Origin: Anaerolineales bacterium UBA2029
GTDB lineage: Bacteria; Chloroflexota; Anaerolineae; Aggregatilineales; Aggregatilineaceae
Length of the DNA: 20,454 nt
NCBI GenBank assembly: GCA_002332795.1
Contig: DDBP01000196.1
Location: forward strand, 1 to 20,454
Direction of reading: 5' to 3'
Shown: piece after piece, positions 1 to 7,406 of the stretch
Position numbering within the stretch: the stretch's first letter is position 1
Layout of the letters: each line of letters opens with the position of its first letter
The notes under the pieces: generated by a model
Databases searched by the model: none
What the model was told of the DNA's origin: nothing
What the model saw: the letters and a program-made list of their open reading frames with translations, nothing else
Program-made: the position numbers and the translations under genes

Positions 1-1
1 A

Positions 2-2248
2 GGCTACATCACGCAGGCGCAGGCCGACGCCGCTTTGCAAGAGCCGCTGATCGTGCGGCCCTTCACCGACCGTTTTCACCTGATCGCGCCGCACTTCTCC
101 ACCTACGCCCGCGCCGAGGCCGAGGCGATCCTCAACGACCTGGGGCTGGATGGCGCGCGGCTGGTGACGCGCGGCGGGTTGCGCGTCTACACCACGCTCG
201 ATGTTGACCTGCAACTGCAGGCCGAGTGTGTGGCGCGCGCCCAGGTGATGCGCCTGGATGGCCCCGATCCCACGGTCACGCCCAACACCAGCGCGGGCAC
301 ACCCTGCCTGGCCGCCAGCTATCTGCCGCCCATTCCCGCCGAGATGATCGGCGTCGAGCGCGAGGTGACCAACGCCGCTGTGGTGGTGTTGCGCGCCGAG
401 ACGGGCGAAATCCTGGCCATGGTGGGCAGCGTGGACTTCTGGAACGAGGGCATCCAGGGCAGTTACAATACGGCGCTGGCCCAGCGACAGCCCGGCTCGG
501 CCTTCAAACCCATTGTCTATACGGCGGCATTTCTGCAAGGCCCGCTGCCCGGCTATCCCAACGGCATCACCGCTGCCACCATGACCTATGACGTGCCGCT
601 GACCTTCGACAACGGGGGGCAGCCCTACACGCCTGTCAACATAGACCGGCAGTATCACGGGCCGGTCAGCGTGCGCGATGCCCTGGCCAATTCCTACAAT
701 GTGCCGCCGGTGCAGTTGACCAACATGATCGGGTTGGGGCCGGTCATCCGCACGGCGCATCGGCTGGGCATCAGTTCGCTGACACAGACCGGTCGCTACG
801 GGCTGGCACTGGCGCTGGGCAGCGGTGAAGTCTCGCTGCTCGACCTGACCTACGCCTACAATGTGTTCAACACGGGTGGGTATATGGTCGGTATGCCGGT
901 GCACAAGGATCAGCTCATCCCCGGCTTCCGCACCCTCAACCCCACTGCCATCCTGCGCATCGAGGACGCCGACGGGCGCGTGCTATGGCAGTACGGCGAA
1001 GAGACCAATACCTATCAGCGACGCCTGATCCTGGAACCGGCGCTGGCCTACATCATCACCGATATCCTGTCCGATGCGCAGGCGCGTATTCCGGCCTTTG
1101 GGCAGGGCAGCCCGCTCGACCTGTCGCGGCCCGCCGCGGTGAAGACTGGCACCACCAACGACAACCGCGATAGCTGGACGGTCGGTTATACGCCGCAGAT
1201 CGTGACCGGTGTGTGGGTGGGCAACAACAACAACCATTCGATGACCGATGTCACCGGCACGACGGGGGCTGCGCCGATCTGGCACGCGCTGATGGAGTAC
1301 ATTCACACGCGCGATTCCCTGCCACCGCGCGAATGGGAACGCCCCGCAACGGTAGTCGAGCGCGTGGTGTGCGAAATCTCTGGCCTGCTACCGACCCGCC
1401 ATTGTCCACAGCGCCGCGAACTGTTCTATGTGGACCCGCAGCGCGGCATTGACACGCAGCCCACTCAGGCGGACACCTACTGGAAGAGCTACAGCGTCAA
1501 CCTGTGCACCGGGCGACTGGCGACGGCTTCCTCCCCGCCCAGTTGCGTGGAAGATGTGGTGTACTTCGACTATCCGCAGGAAACGCGCGCCTGGGCACGC
1601 GAGACCGGGCAGCGCTTCCCGCCCACTGAATACGACGACATCAACGCGGCCTCGCCTTTCAGCCCGGTGACGATCATCTCGCCAACCATTCAGGCCCGCG
1701 TCCGGGGGGTGGTGGAGGTACGCGGCAATGCCACCGCCGACGATTTCGCTTACTTCCGGCTGGACTATGGCGCAGGGCTGCAACCGGACGTCTGGTTGCC
1801 CATCGGCCAGGCGCAGACGGTGCCGGGGCGGGGCATCGTGCTGGGCACCTGGGACACCACTGGCTTGAGCGACGGGGCGATCTACGTGCTACGCCTGACG
1901 GTCGTGCGAGCCGACAACAGCGCCGAGCGCGCCTTTGTATCGGTCACGGTAGACAATCAGCCGCCGCAGGTGACGCTGATCGAGCCTGCGCCGGGGAGCC
2001 GTTACACGCTTGGCCAGGACGTTCACGTCCCTCTGCAGGCCGAGCCGGAAGACAACGTGCAAATGGCCTATGTGGAGTTCTATCAGGGCGATCAGTTGAT
2101 CGCCACCAGCGAAGAATGGCCCTATACTGCTCGCTGGGCGCTGGGCGAAGCGGGTGAATATGAGTTCTGGGCAGTAGCCTATGATGCCGCTGGCAACCGC
2201 GCCGAATCCGGGCGCGTGACGATCATCGTCGAGGGCAGCGGCGAGTAG
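2..2248 (+). CDS. Class A penicillin-binding protein (PBP1A-like), 5' end outside the window
   Basis: This is the 3' part of a bifunctional peptidoglycan synthase. The reading frame is open from base 2, and the first visible residues (GYITQAQADAAL) resemble the end of a glycosyltransferase domain, so the true start lies upstream. The TTG at 35 is not a credible start. The transpeptidase domain carries all three active-site motifs: SAFK (serine codon at 497), SYN (692-700) and KTGT (lysine codon at 1142), followed by the usual WVGNNN stretch. After the catalytic domain come a Cys-containing linker (about 1360-1550) and two beta-sandwich, Ig-like modules. The last one ends in a YDAAGNRAESG signature typical of bacterial Ig-like domains. 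Class A PBPs are anchored in the membrane and polymerise and cross-link glycan outside the cell. The gene is followed after 27 bases by an uncharacterised gene. The identity is firm; the exact function of the Ig tail is inferred. Confidence 0.93.
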   Translation, partial: GYITQAQADAALQEPLIVRPFTDRFHLIAPHFSTYARAEAEAILNDLGLDGARLVTRGGLRVYTTLDVDLQLQAECVARAQVMRLDGPDPTVTPNTSAGTPCLAASYLPPIPAEMIGVEREVTNAAVVVLRAETGEILAMVGSVDFWNEGIQGSYNTALAQRQPGSAFKPIVYTAAFLQGPLPGYPNGITAATMTYDVPLTFDNGGQPYTPVNIDRQYHGPVSVRDALANSYNVPPVQLTNMIGLGPVIRTAHRLGISSLTQTGRYGLALALGSGEVSLLDLTYAYNVFNTGGYMVGMPVHKDQLIPGFRTLNPTAILRIEDADGRVLWQYGEETNTYQRRLILEPALAYIITDILSDAQARIPAFGQGSPLDLSRPAAVKTGTTNDNRDSWTVGYTPQIVTGVWVGNNNNHSMTDVTGTTGAAPIWHALMEYIHTRDSLPPREWERPATVVERVVCEISGLLPTRHCPQRRELFYVDPQRGIDTQPTQADTYWKSYSVNLCTGRLATASSPPSCVEDVVYFDYPQETRAWARETGQRFPPTEYDDINAASPFSPVTIISPTIQARVRGVVEVRGNATADDFAYFRLDYGAGLQPDVWLPIGQAQTVPGRGIVLGTWDTTGLSDGAIYVLRLTVVRADNSAERAFVSVTVDNQPPQVTLIEPAPGSRYTLGQDVHVPLQAEPEDNVQMAYVEFYQGDQLIATSEEWPYTARWALGEAGEYEFWAVAYDAAGNRAESGRVTIIVEGSGE

Positions 2249-2275
2249 GGGTCGCCCGGCAGGAGAGACGATTCG

Positions 2276-3127
2276 ATGTCCCCAAGCTGGCACAGCCTGT
2301 ACATGGCCGATGTCGCGCCAGAAGCGGTGAGCGCGGCGCTCGTTAGCGTGCTCAGCGGACACCGCTATACTCCCTACGATCCGTTCCCCGGCGGCGCGGG
2401 CACTCCGCCTGGGCTGACCGATCTGGTGCGGCTGTTCGTCGCGCCCGCCCAGGAGGGTTGGGTGCGCGTATTGGGGGCGCTGGATCCAGCGCTGTGCACG
2501 GAACTGAGCGCCGCCCTGAACAGGCCGGTGCTGATCGCCTGGCTGGACGAGAAAAGCGGCGGCTTCGCCCTGGCGACGGGCGACGCCTTTCGCGAGACAC
2601 CCGACGCCCTTGTGCCCTATCTGCGCTCCGGTTTTGCGCTGGATGATCTGCGGCGGGCCTGGGCCGGCGAAATGCGCGCCGACCCACTGTCGGACGAGGC
2701 GCAAGAGGGGCAGCCGTTGCCCCCTGCGCTGCGTGACCTGGCCGAGCAGCAGGGCGTTGACCCGCACAAGGCAGGCTCGTTGTTCGAGCAACTCAGCGAT
2801 CGCCTGTTCGGGGGACTGGCCGGGCAGGCGGGCGAATCAACCGCCGAGCAGGAAGCCGCCCGCGCCGTGCTGATGGGTGGCGGGCGCAATCCCTGGAATG
2901 GTCTGGCCGGGGCGCGGGTGCGCGCCATCGCCAGCCTGCTGACATTGCCCGCGAATTGGCGTGAGCCGGATTGGGACGCGGTGCGCGATGCCTATCACGC
3001 CTATCGCATGCGCGAACGGTACCCCCGCATGACGCCCCTGCCGGGCGACCGGGCAGCGCTGGCCGCCGTGCCAGATGCCGCGGCCTATCGGCCCGTGTTC
3101 ATGGGGCGGACGCGCGCGGAGGGATAG
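2276..3127 (+). CDS. Uncharacterised 283-aa protein between PBP1A and a methyltransferase
   Basis: I do not recognise this family. The protein is soluble-looking: no signal peptide or membrane segment is visible. It is rich in Ala, Leu, Arg and Asp. Its N-terminal half (about residues 1-130) looks like an alpha/beta fold with segments such as GLTDLVRLFVAP, GWVRVLGAL and VLIAWLDEKSGGFAL. Its C-terminal half is mostly helical and charged, and ends with YRMRERYPRM and a short tail. The ATG start at 2276 follows an AGGAGAG ribosome-binding site about 8 bases upstream. The stop codon is separated by one base from the GTG of the methyltransferase, so the two are probably translationally coupled. 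It is not an obvious shadow frame: codon use matches its neighbours and it fills the gap between two recognisable genes. Confidence 0.75.
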   Translation: MSPSWHSLYMADVAPEAVSAALVSVLSGHRYTPYDPFPGGAGTPPGLTDLVRLFVAPAQEGWVRVLGALDPALCTELSAALNRPVLIAWLDEKSGGFALATGDAFRETPDALVPYLRSGFALDDLRRAWAGEMRADPLSDEAQEGQPLPPALRDLAEQQGVDPHKAGSLFEQLSDRLFGGLAGQAGESTAEQEAARAVLMGGGRNPWNGLAGARVRAIASLLTLPANWREPDWDAVRDAYHAYRMRERYPRMTPLPGDRAALAAVPDAAAYRPVFMGRTRAEG

Positions 3128-3128
3128 C

Positions 3129-3689
3129 GTGGCCGAAAGCGATCGGGCGCGTTGGGATCGCCGTTACACCGAACCATCCGACCGTCTGCAGCGCGGGCCA
3201 AATCCCCTCCTGGAGCGTTACGCGCCGCGCGGAGAGGGTCTGCGGGCGCTGGAGCTGGCCTGTGGGCTGGGGCACAATGCGCTATGGCTGGCGGCGCAGG
3301 GGTACACGGTAGAGGCACTGGACATCAGTTATGCGGCGCTGCGTCACGCGCGGGCCGAAATGCTGCGGCGGGGAGTGCAGGGAGTCAATTTCATCGTGGC
3401 CGATCTCGACGAATTTCCCCTGCCGCGCTATCAATACGATCTGGTGCTGGTCTTCCGTTTCCTTGACCGGCGTCTGTTCCCGTCCATACGCGAGCGGGTG
3501 CGGCCCGGCGGCCTGGTGATCTATCAGACTTTCAACGTACGGCACCGCGCCCATCGCCCGTCGTGTTCGCCCGAACACATGGTGCGCCTGGGCGAGCTAC
3601 CCACGTTTTTCCCTGGCTGGGAAGTTCTGGAGGCATGCGACGAGGGCACATTGAGCACTTTCGTCGGGCGCAAGCCCGCGGCGGGGTAA
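3129..3689 (+). CDS. Class I SAM-dependent methyltransferase (186 aa)
   Basis: This is a small Rossmann-fold methyltransferase that should transfer a methyl group from S-adenosylmethionine to an unknown acceptor. Motif I is LELACGLGHNALWLA (about residues 41-55), with the acidic SAM-ribose residue in VEALDIS (Asp65). ADLDEFPLP (91-99) looks like the motif following the adenine-binding acidic residue, and RPGGLVIYQTF (125-135) is the usual post-motif III strand and hairpin. The N-terminal WDRRY is common in TehB-like and related small methyltransferases. I chose the GTG at 3129 because it follows a GGAGGG site with 5-base spacing and gives a normal-length protein. Starting further upstream would overlap the preceding gene in another frame. 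The substrate cannot be told from the sequence. The coupling to the unknown gene upstream suggests a common task. Confidence 0.85.
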   Translation: MAESDRARWDRRYTEPSDRLQRGPNPLLERYAPRGEGLRALELACGLGHNALWLAAQGYTVEALDISYAALRHARAEMLRRGVQGVNFIVADLDEFPLPRYQYDLVLVFRFLDRRLFPSIRERVRPGGLVIYQTFNVRHRAHRPSCSPEHMVRLGELPTFFPGWEVLEACDEGTLSTFVGRKPAAG

Positions 3690-3867
3690 GCGCCAGAGAT
3701 CGTTCACGACAGGGAGCAGTCTTCAGATCAGGAACGTGCAAAACCCATGCGCCAGGCCGTCCTGGTGAATGTGCCTCCGGGATGACCGCGATCGCCGGGG
3801 GTGCTGCCTTGTACGATGCCAACACATGGGAATGGTGGGCGAATGTGTATGGAATCAACCTGGTGCT

Positions 3868-4989
3868 ATGGTCGGTAGATACTGCTACTTCATAGGATGT
3901 CGAGCGGATCAGGAGGCCGTCACACGACATTTCGAGGCCCTGGCAGAAGAACTCGCGCACAGAGGCCACAGAGTCATTGTGATCCGGGAGGGGCGCAGGG
4001 TAGCGATCGTTGAGAAGCCGCAGGGCAATCCTGCCATTCTGGCCTGGCCTTCTCGCTGGCCCACCAGCCCACCAGACGTGCGTTTTCTCTATCGCCTGAT
4101 CCGCCGGGAACGGCCTCATTGCCTGATTGGCAATTTCGGCACGGCCAACCTGATGATCACCATGGGCTGGCTGATGAGAGTGCCATACCGCGTGGCGTGG
4201 CACCGCACCATGAGCACCGCCGTGTTTGGGGACTCACGGTCCCCATACAAGACGTGGTGGCGAGAGAAGCGCAGAGAGATCGTCTACAGACTTGCCACTC
4301 ATGTGGCCGCGAATTCGCAATCGGCTGCGGCGGATGCCCAACAAGTCTATCATGTGCCGCCAGACAAGTGCTTCGTTTTTTACGAGTCCCTGGCCGACCC
4401 GCTGCCGGGCCTGCCAGCAACTCCTCCCAACAATCAACCCACTGCCATCTGCGTAGCGCGGCTCGCCCCCATGAAAGGCCAGGACACGCTGATCCGGGCC
4501 GTTGCCTTGCTCCAAGAAGACTTTCCGGCGCTCAGGGTGGAATTCGTGGGCGACGGGCCGCAACGCCAGGCCTATCAGCACCTGGCCCGGCAACTCGGCG
4601 TGGCCGATCGCTGCACCTTCACGGGTATCGTCCCGCACCGCGAGGTACTGACCCGCATGGCTGCTGCGACCGTCTGTGTCATGCCCACGCGCAGCGAAGC
4701 TTTTGGCCTGGTCAACATCGAAGCGCTTGCCGTCGGCACGCCGGTGATCGCGTCTTGTGTAGGGGGTATCCCGGAGATCATCCGCGACGGACAGGAAGGC
4801 TTTCTGGTACCTCCGGACGATCCGCGCGCTCTGGCGGACAGGCTGCGGATAATCCTGAGCGATCCTGTCCTGCGCGCCCGGATGAGCCAAAACGCCCGGC
4901 AGCGTTTCCTCGACCACTTTGAGTTGCGCACGGCCATCGCCAGGGAAGCTGATTGGTTCGAAGCCCTCGTCGGCAGCCGCGAACGTTGA
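3868..4989 (+). CDS. GT4-family (group 1) glycosyltransferase
   Basis: This is a GT-B fold retaining glycosyltransferase, probably transferring a sugar from a nucleotide-sugar donor in cell-surface glycan or lipid synthesis. The C-terminal donor domain begins at TAICVARLAPMKGQDTLIRA and contains VEFVGDGPQR. It also has the EX7E signature in RSEAFGLVNIEALAVGTP (Glu277 and Glu285 from the chosen start), followed by GGIPEIIRDGQEGFLVPP. The N-terminal domain is cytosolic, with an amphipathic patch around LMITMGWLMRVPYRVAWH. The start is uncertain. ATG 3868 gives MVGRYCYFIGCR, which fits a first beta strand, but its Shine-Dalgarno sequence is poor. In-frame ATGs at 3826 and 3832 and a start at 3769 add only low-complexity residues. 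The gene stands alone, flanked by 178 bases upstream without a clear promoter and by an IS3-type remnant downstream, so acquisition by transfer is plausible. Confidence 0.88.
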   Translation: MVGRYCYFIGCRADQEAVTRHFEALAEELAHRGHRVIVIREGRRVAIVEKPQGNPAILAWPSRWPTSPPDVRFLYRLIRRERPHCLIGNFGTANLMITMGWLMRVPYRVAWHRTMSTAVFGDSRSPYKTWWREKRREIVYRLATHVAANSQSAAADAQQVYHVPPDKCFVFYESLADPLPGLPATPPNNQPTAICVARLAPMKGQDTLIRAVALLQEDFPALRVEFVGDGPQRQAYQHLARQLGVADRCTFTGIVPHREVLTRMAAATVCVMPTRSEAFGLVNIEALAVGTPVIASCVGGIPEIIRDGQEGFLVPPDDPRALADRLRIILSDPVLRARMSQNARQRFLDHFELRTAIAREADWFEALVGSRER

Positions 4990-5037
4990 GCGCCTGGACT
5001 TGAATCTGGCCCTGAAGAGTCTTGACCTTGCTCCGTC

Positions 5038-5121
5038 TTAGCGAACGGTCTTGATTTCGTCGGCATACTGCTGTTCGAAAGCCGCAGGGCTGACACGGTT
5101 CAAGGACGGGTGCAGCCTAAC
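5038..5121 (-). pseudogene. C-terminal remnant of an IS3-family transposase (OrfB)
   Basis: Read on the minus strand, this segment encodes VRLHPSLNRVSPAAFE followed by QQYADEIKTVR and a TAA stop. The form R-x-H-x-S-L-x-x-x-S-P-x-x-F-E is the well-known C-terminal end of the integrase-type OrfB of IS3-family elements. Nothing upstream in this frame, toward 5200, continues a recognisable transposase core (no DDE residues), so only about 27 codons remain. Directly beyond the stop, a TGACC-starting stretch at 5023 could be the old terminal inverted repeat, since IS3-type ends often begin TGACC; that part is a guess. It lies between the glycosyltransferase gene and the promoter of the aldolase operon. 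Confidence 0.65.
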
Positions 5122-5201
5122 TCCCCCGCAGTGCCAAACGGCGCGCAAAATCCGGCCATTCGTCCCCCTGCTCTGGCTGTCCGCCCGGCGCGCAGAAGCG
5201 C

Positions 5202-5207
5202 TATAAT
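5202..5207 (+). promoter_or_regulatory. -10 hexamer TATAAT of the aldolase/AOR operon
   Basis: A perfect TATAAT lies 66 bases upstream of the ATG of the first aldolase gene, inside a GC-rich stretch where such an AT-rich word stands out. No convincing TTGACA-like -35 box is found 16-18 bases upstream (GTCCGC lies at the expected place). It is followed by a leader of roughly 55-60 bases containing GAGGAG as the ribosome-binding site of the next gene. Confidence 0.55.
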
Positions 5208-5272
5208 GGGGGCGAGCACACTCCCCCTTCGCCGATCACGCCGCCTGGCGCAACACACAGTGAGGAGCATCT

Positions 5273-6055
5273 ATGGAAAGCAACAAGCTGTACCGGATCA
5301 ACGAGTTCGTCAGCCCGGCAGACAGGCGCAGCCTGGTCGTGGATACCAGCGCTGGATTGGCCCTGGGCGCGTTGCCCGGCCTGGAGCATTTCGCCGAGGC
5401 GGTGGCGCCGATCTTGCCGCTGGCCGACGGCATTGTCACCAGCCCCGGACAGGCGCGTCGCCTGAGCAACCGCACCCGTGCCGACGCCGCTTTGCTCGTC
5501 CGCGCCGACTGGACGAACGCCCTGCGTGGGGAAGACTTCGTATTACCGCCCGAAACCATCTTCCATATCCCCCTCCTCGAACCCGCCGACGCGCTCGACC
5601 TGGGCGCGAGCGCGCTGGTGGCGCATGTGCTGCTCGGTCATGAGGAGCACATCGAGGCCGGCTGCCTGAAGAACGTGGTGCAACTGGCGCTCAACGGCAC
5701 GCCGCTGAGCCTGCCCCTCATCGCCGAGGTAGGGGTCACCGGTCCGCGCGTGGTGCTGCGGGGCAAGGCTATCGAACTGGGCGTCTCGTACAGCATCGAA
5801 TGCGGGGCAGACGGTGTGGTCGTCCCCTGGCCGGGCGCGGAGTCGCTGCGCACCATCCTGACCATGACCGCCGGGCTGCCGGTGTGGATCAGAGCCGATA
5901 CGCTCGACCCCGCGGACGCGACGCTCAACGAAGCGCTGGCGATCGGCGCAACGGGGGTATGGCTGGGCGCAGAAGTCTTCGCGACGCCCGATCCGGCGGC
6001 GACGCTGACCTCGTTCAAGGCGCTGGTGCACGGCGCTGTGCCGCAGACGGCCTAG
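5273..6055 (+). CDS. DhnA/FbaB-type aldolase paralogue lacking the Schiff-base lysine
   Basis: This 260-aa TIM-barrel protein aligns along its whole length with the N-terminal 270 residues of the next gene. Shared blocks include ADGIVTSPGQARRL with VDGILLSPGQAMRL, LLVRADWTN with LIVRADWMN, and LGASALVAHVLLG with LGASAITIYLFVG. In class I aldolases of the DhnA/FbaB/LsrF group a lysine forms a Schiff base with the substrate. The neighbour has it in DALKIPYTGD (Lys194), whereas this protein reads DGVVVPWPGA, with Val183 in that place. The active-site DHG of the neighbour is replaced by DTS, and the Tyr of EPIAYG by Thr in EVGVTG. It is therefore probably not an aldolase by the usual chemistry. 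It may be a structural or regulatory partner, or bind a sugar phosphate without cleaving it. The ATG follows GAGGAG at good spacing. The gene ends 10 bases before the next ATG, so it is first in an operon. Confidence 0.85.
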   Translation: MESNKLYRINEFVSPADRRSLVVDTSAGLALGALPGLEHFAEAVAPILPLADGIVTSPGQARRLSNRTRADAALLVRADWTNALRGEDFVLPPETIFHIPLLEPADALDLGASALVAHVLLGHEEHIEAGCLKNVVQLALNGTPLSLPLIAEVGVTGPRVVLRGKAIELGVSYSIECGADGVVVPWPGAESLRTILTMTAGLPVWIRADTLDPADATLNEALAIGATGVWLGAEVFATPDPAATLTSFKALVHGAVPQTA

Positions 6056-6065
6056 GAGGTGTGCG

Positions 6066-7391
6066 ATGAAGGCAGGTCTGCAGGCCCGCATGGATCGCCT
6101 GTTCAACCGGCACGGTGACGGGCGCGCAGTGTGCGTCGCCGCCGATCACGGTTACATGAGCGACGTGACGCCCAATGTGGTCAAGCTGCGCTCTATCACC
6201 GAAGCTGTCATTCGCGGGGGCGTGGACGGCATTCTGCTCAGCCCTGGCCAGGCCATGCGGCTGGCTCCGCTCTTCCAGGGGCGCGATGGCCCGGCGCTGA
6301 TCGTCCGTGCGGACTGGATGAACATGCCCCGCCTGGGCACGTCCAACGTCGCCAACGCTGTGCCGCAGCGCCTGCTGCTCAACGAGAAAATGATCACAGC
6401 GGAGCAGGCGGTGGCGTTGGGCGCGTCGGCCATCACCATCTATCTGTTCGTCGGCTACACCGACGAGATCGAGGCCGTGGGCGGCGTGGAGAAGTGCGCC
6501 CGCTTCGTCAACGAGTGCCGCCGCGTCGGATTGCCGTGCATCATCGAGCCGATCGCCTATGGGCGGCAGGTGACGGGCGCGAACATCGTCGAACTGCTCA
6601 CCCTGGGCGCGCGCGAAGCCGTCGAGATCGGCGCGGATGCCCTCAAAATCCCCTATACCGGTGACGTAGATACCTTCCGTCACCTGGTGGAAGTGGCCGA
6701 AGTGCCGGTGCTGGTGCTGGGTGGCGCGCGTTCCGACAACGAACGCGACGCGCTGGAACTTTACGCCGAGGCGCAGGAAGCGGGCGCGGCGGGCTGTCTG
6801 ATGGGCCGCAACGTGACCAAGTCGCCCGACCCGCAGCGCCTGATCGAGCAACTGTGCGGCATTGCGCACAAGGGCTGGACGGTGGACGAGGCCCTGCGCG
6901 GTGAGCGCTGGGATTACGTGAAGCTGAAGGCGCACCCGGCCAAATGCACTGGCTGCAACCTGTGCGTCGTCGCCTGCGTGGGCAGTCACGACAGCGGCTA
7001 CGGCACGCATCTGGCCCGTCTGCGCATTGATCCGGGCCGGGACGCCGGGCAGTTCAAGGTGATGTTCTGCACGCTGTGCAAGAAGTGCATTGACGTGTGC
7101 CCGACGCAGGCGTTGCGCTGGCACCCGCAGAGCGGCGCGGTCGAGTTGCTGGTCGAGCGCTGCGACAACTGCGGCAAGTGTGTCGAAATCTGCCCGACGC
7201 AGGTCATCGTCCATTCAGACGAGGGCGTGCGCATCGTCGGCAGCGGCACACCCGAAGCGCCGGAGAAGGTGCTGCCCTGGTACCCCGTGATCTGCGACCT
7301 GTGCGGCGGCGAGCCGGAGTGCGCGCGCATCTGCCCGACCGGAGCTATCTTCGTCGAAGAACGAAAAGCGTTCAACCCGTTGGCGGAGTAG
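6066..7391 (+). CDS. Class I aldolase (DhnA/FbaB type) fused to a four-cluster ferredoxin domain
   Basis: This 441-aa protein has two parts. Residues 1-275 are a class I aldolase barrel with CVAADHGYMSD near the N-terminus, SPGQAMRL, EPIAYG, and the predicted Schiff-base lysine Lys194 in DALKIPYTGD, followed by the phosphate-loop-like VLVLGGAR. Residues 290-430 are a polyferredoxin with four cysteine sets. They are CTGCNLCVVAC (Cys294, 297, 300, 304), CTLCKKCIDVCP (335, 338, 341, 345), CDNCGKCVEICP (366, 369, 372, 376) and CDLCGGEPECARICP (410, 413, 419, 423). That is room for four [4Fe-4S] clusters, as in electron-transfer subunits of AOR and DMSO-reductase-type enzymes. The ATG follows GGAGG, which overlaps the previous stop. 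The AOR gene begins 15 bases downstream, which strongly suggests that the ferredoxin part is the AOR's electron-transfer partner. The aldol substrate (fructose bisphosphate, a deoxy-sugar phosphate or other) cannot be told. The fusion is real in this sequence because the frame is uninterrupted. Confidence 0.92.
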   Translation: MKAGLQARMDRLFNRHGDGRAVCVAADHGYMSDVTPNVVKLRSITEAVIRGGVDGILLSPGQAMRLAPLFQGRDGPALIVRADWMNMPRLGTSNVANAVPQRLLLNEKMITAEQAVALGASAITIYLFVGYTDEIEAVGGVEKCARFVNECRRVGLPCIIEPIAYGRQVTGANIVELLTLGAREAVEIGADALKIPYTGDVDTFRHLVEVAEVPVLVLGGARSDNERDALELYAEAQEAGAAGCLMGRNVTKSPDPQRLIEQLCGIAHKGWTVDEALRGERWDYVKLKAHPAKCTGCNLCVVACVGSHDSGYGTHLARLRIDPGRDAGQFKVMFCTLCKKCIDVCPTQALRWHPQSGAVELLVERCDNCGKCVEICPTQVIVHSDEGVRIVGSGTPEAPEKVLPWYPVICDLCGGEPECARICPTGAIFVEERKAFNPLAE

Positions 7392-7406
7392 GAGAGAGCA
7401 ACCCCT

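Noticed and set aside
3782..3895. A short open frame reading WEWWANVYGINLVLWSV, overlapping the start of the glycosyltransferase
   Set aside because: It is only 37 codons from its ATG, has no ribosome-binding site and overlaps the conserved start of a real gene in another frame. It could be a scrap of an older gene, but nothing supports this.
6015..7214. Open frame of 399 codons on the minus strand opposite the aldolase-ferredoxin gene
   Set aside because: It has the same GC-driven shadow pattern and no motif; the plus strand shows clear cysteine sets and aldolase blocks.
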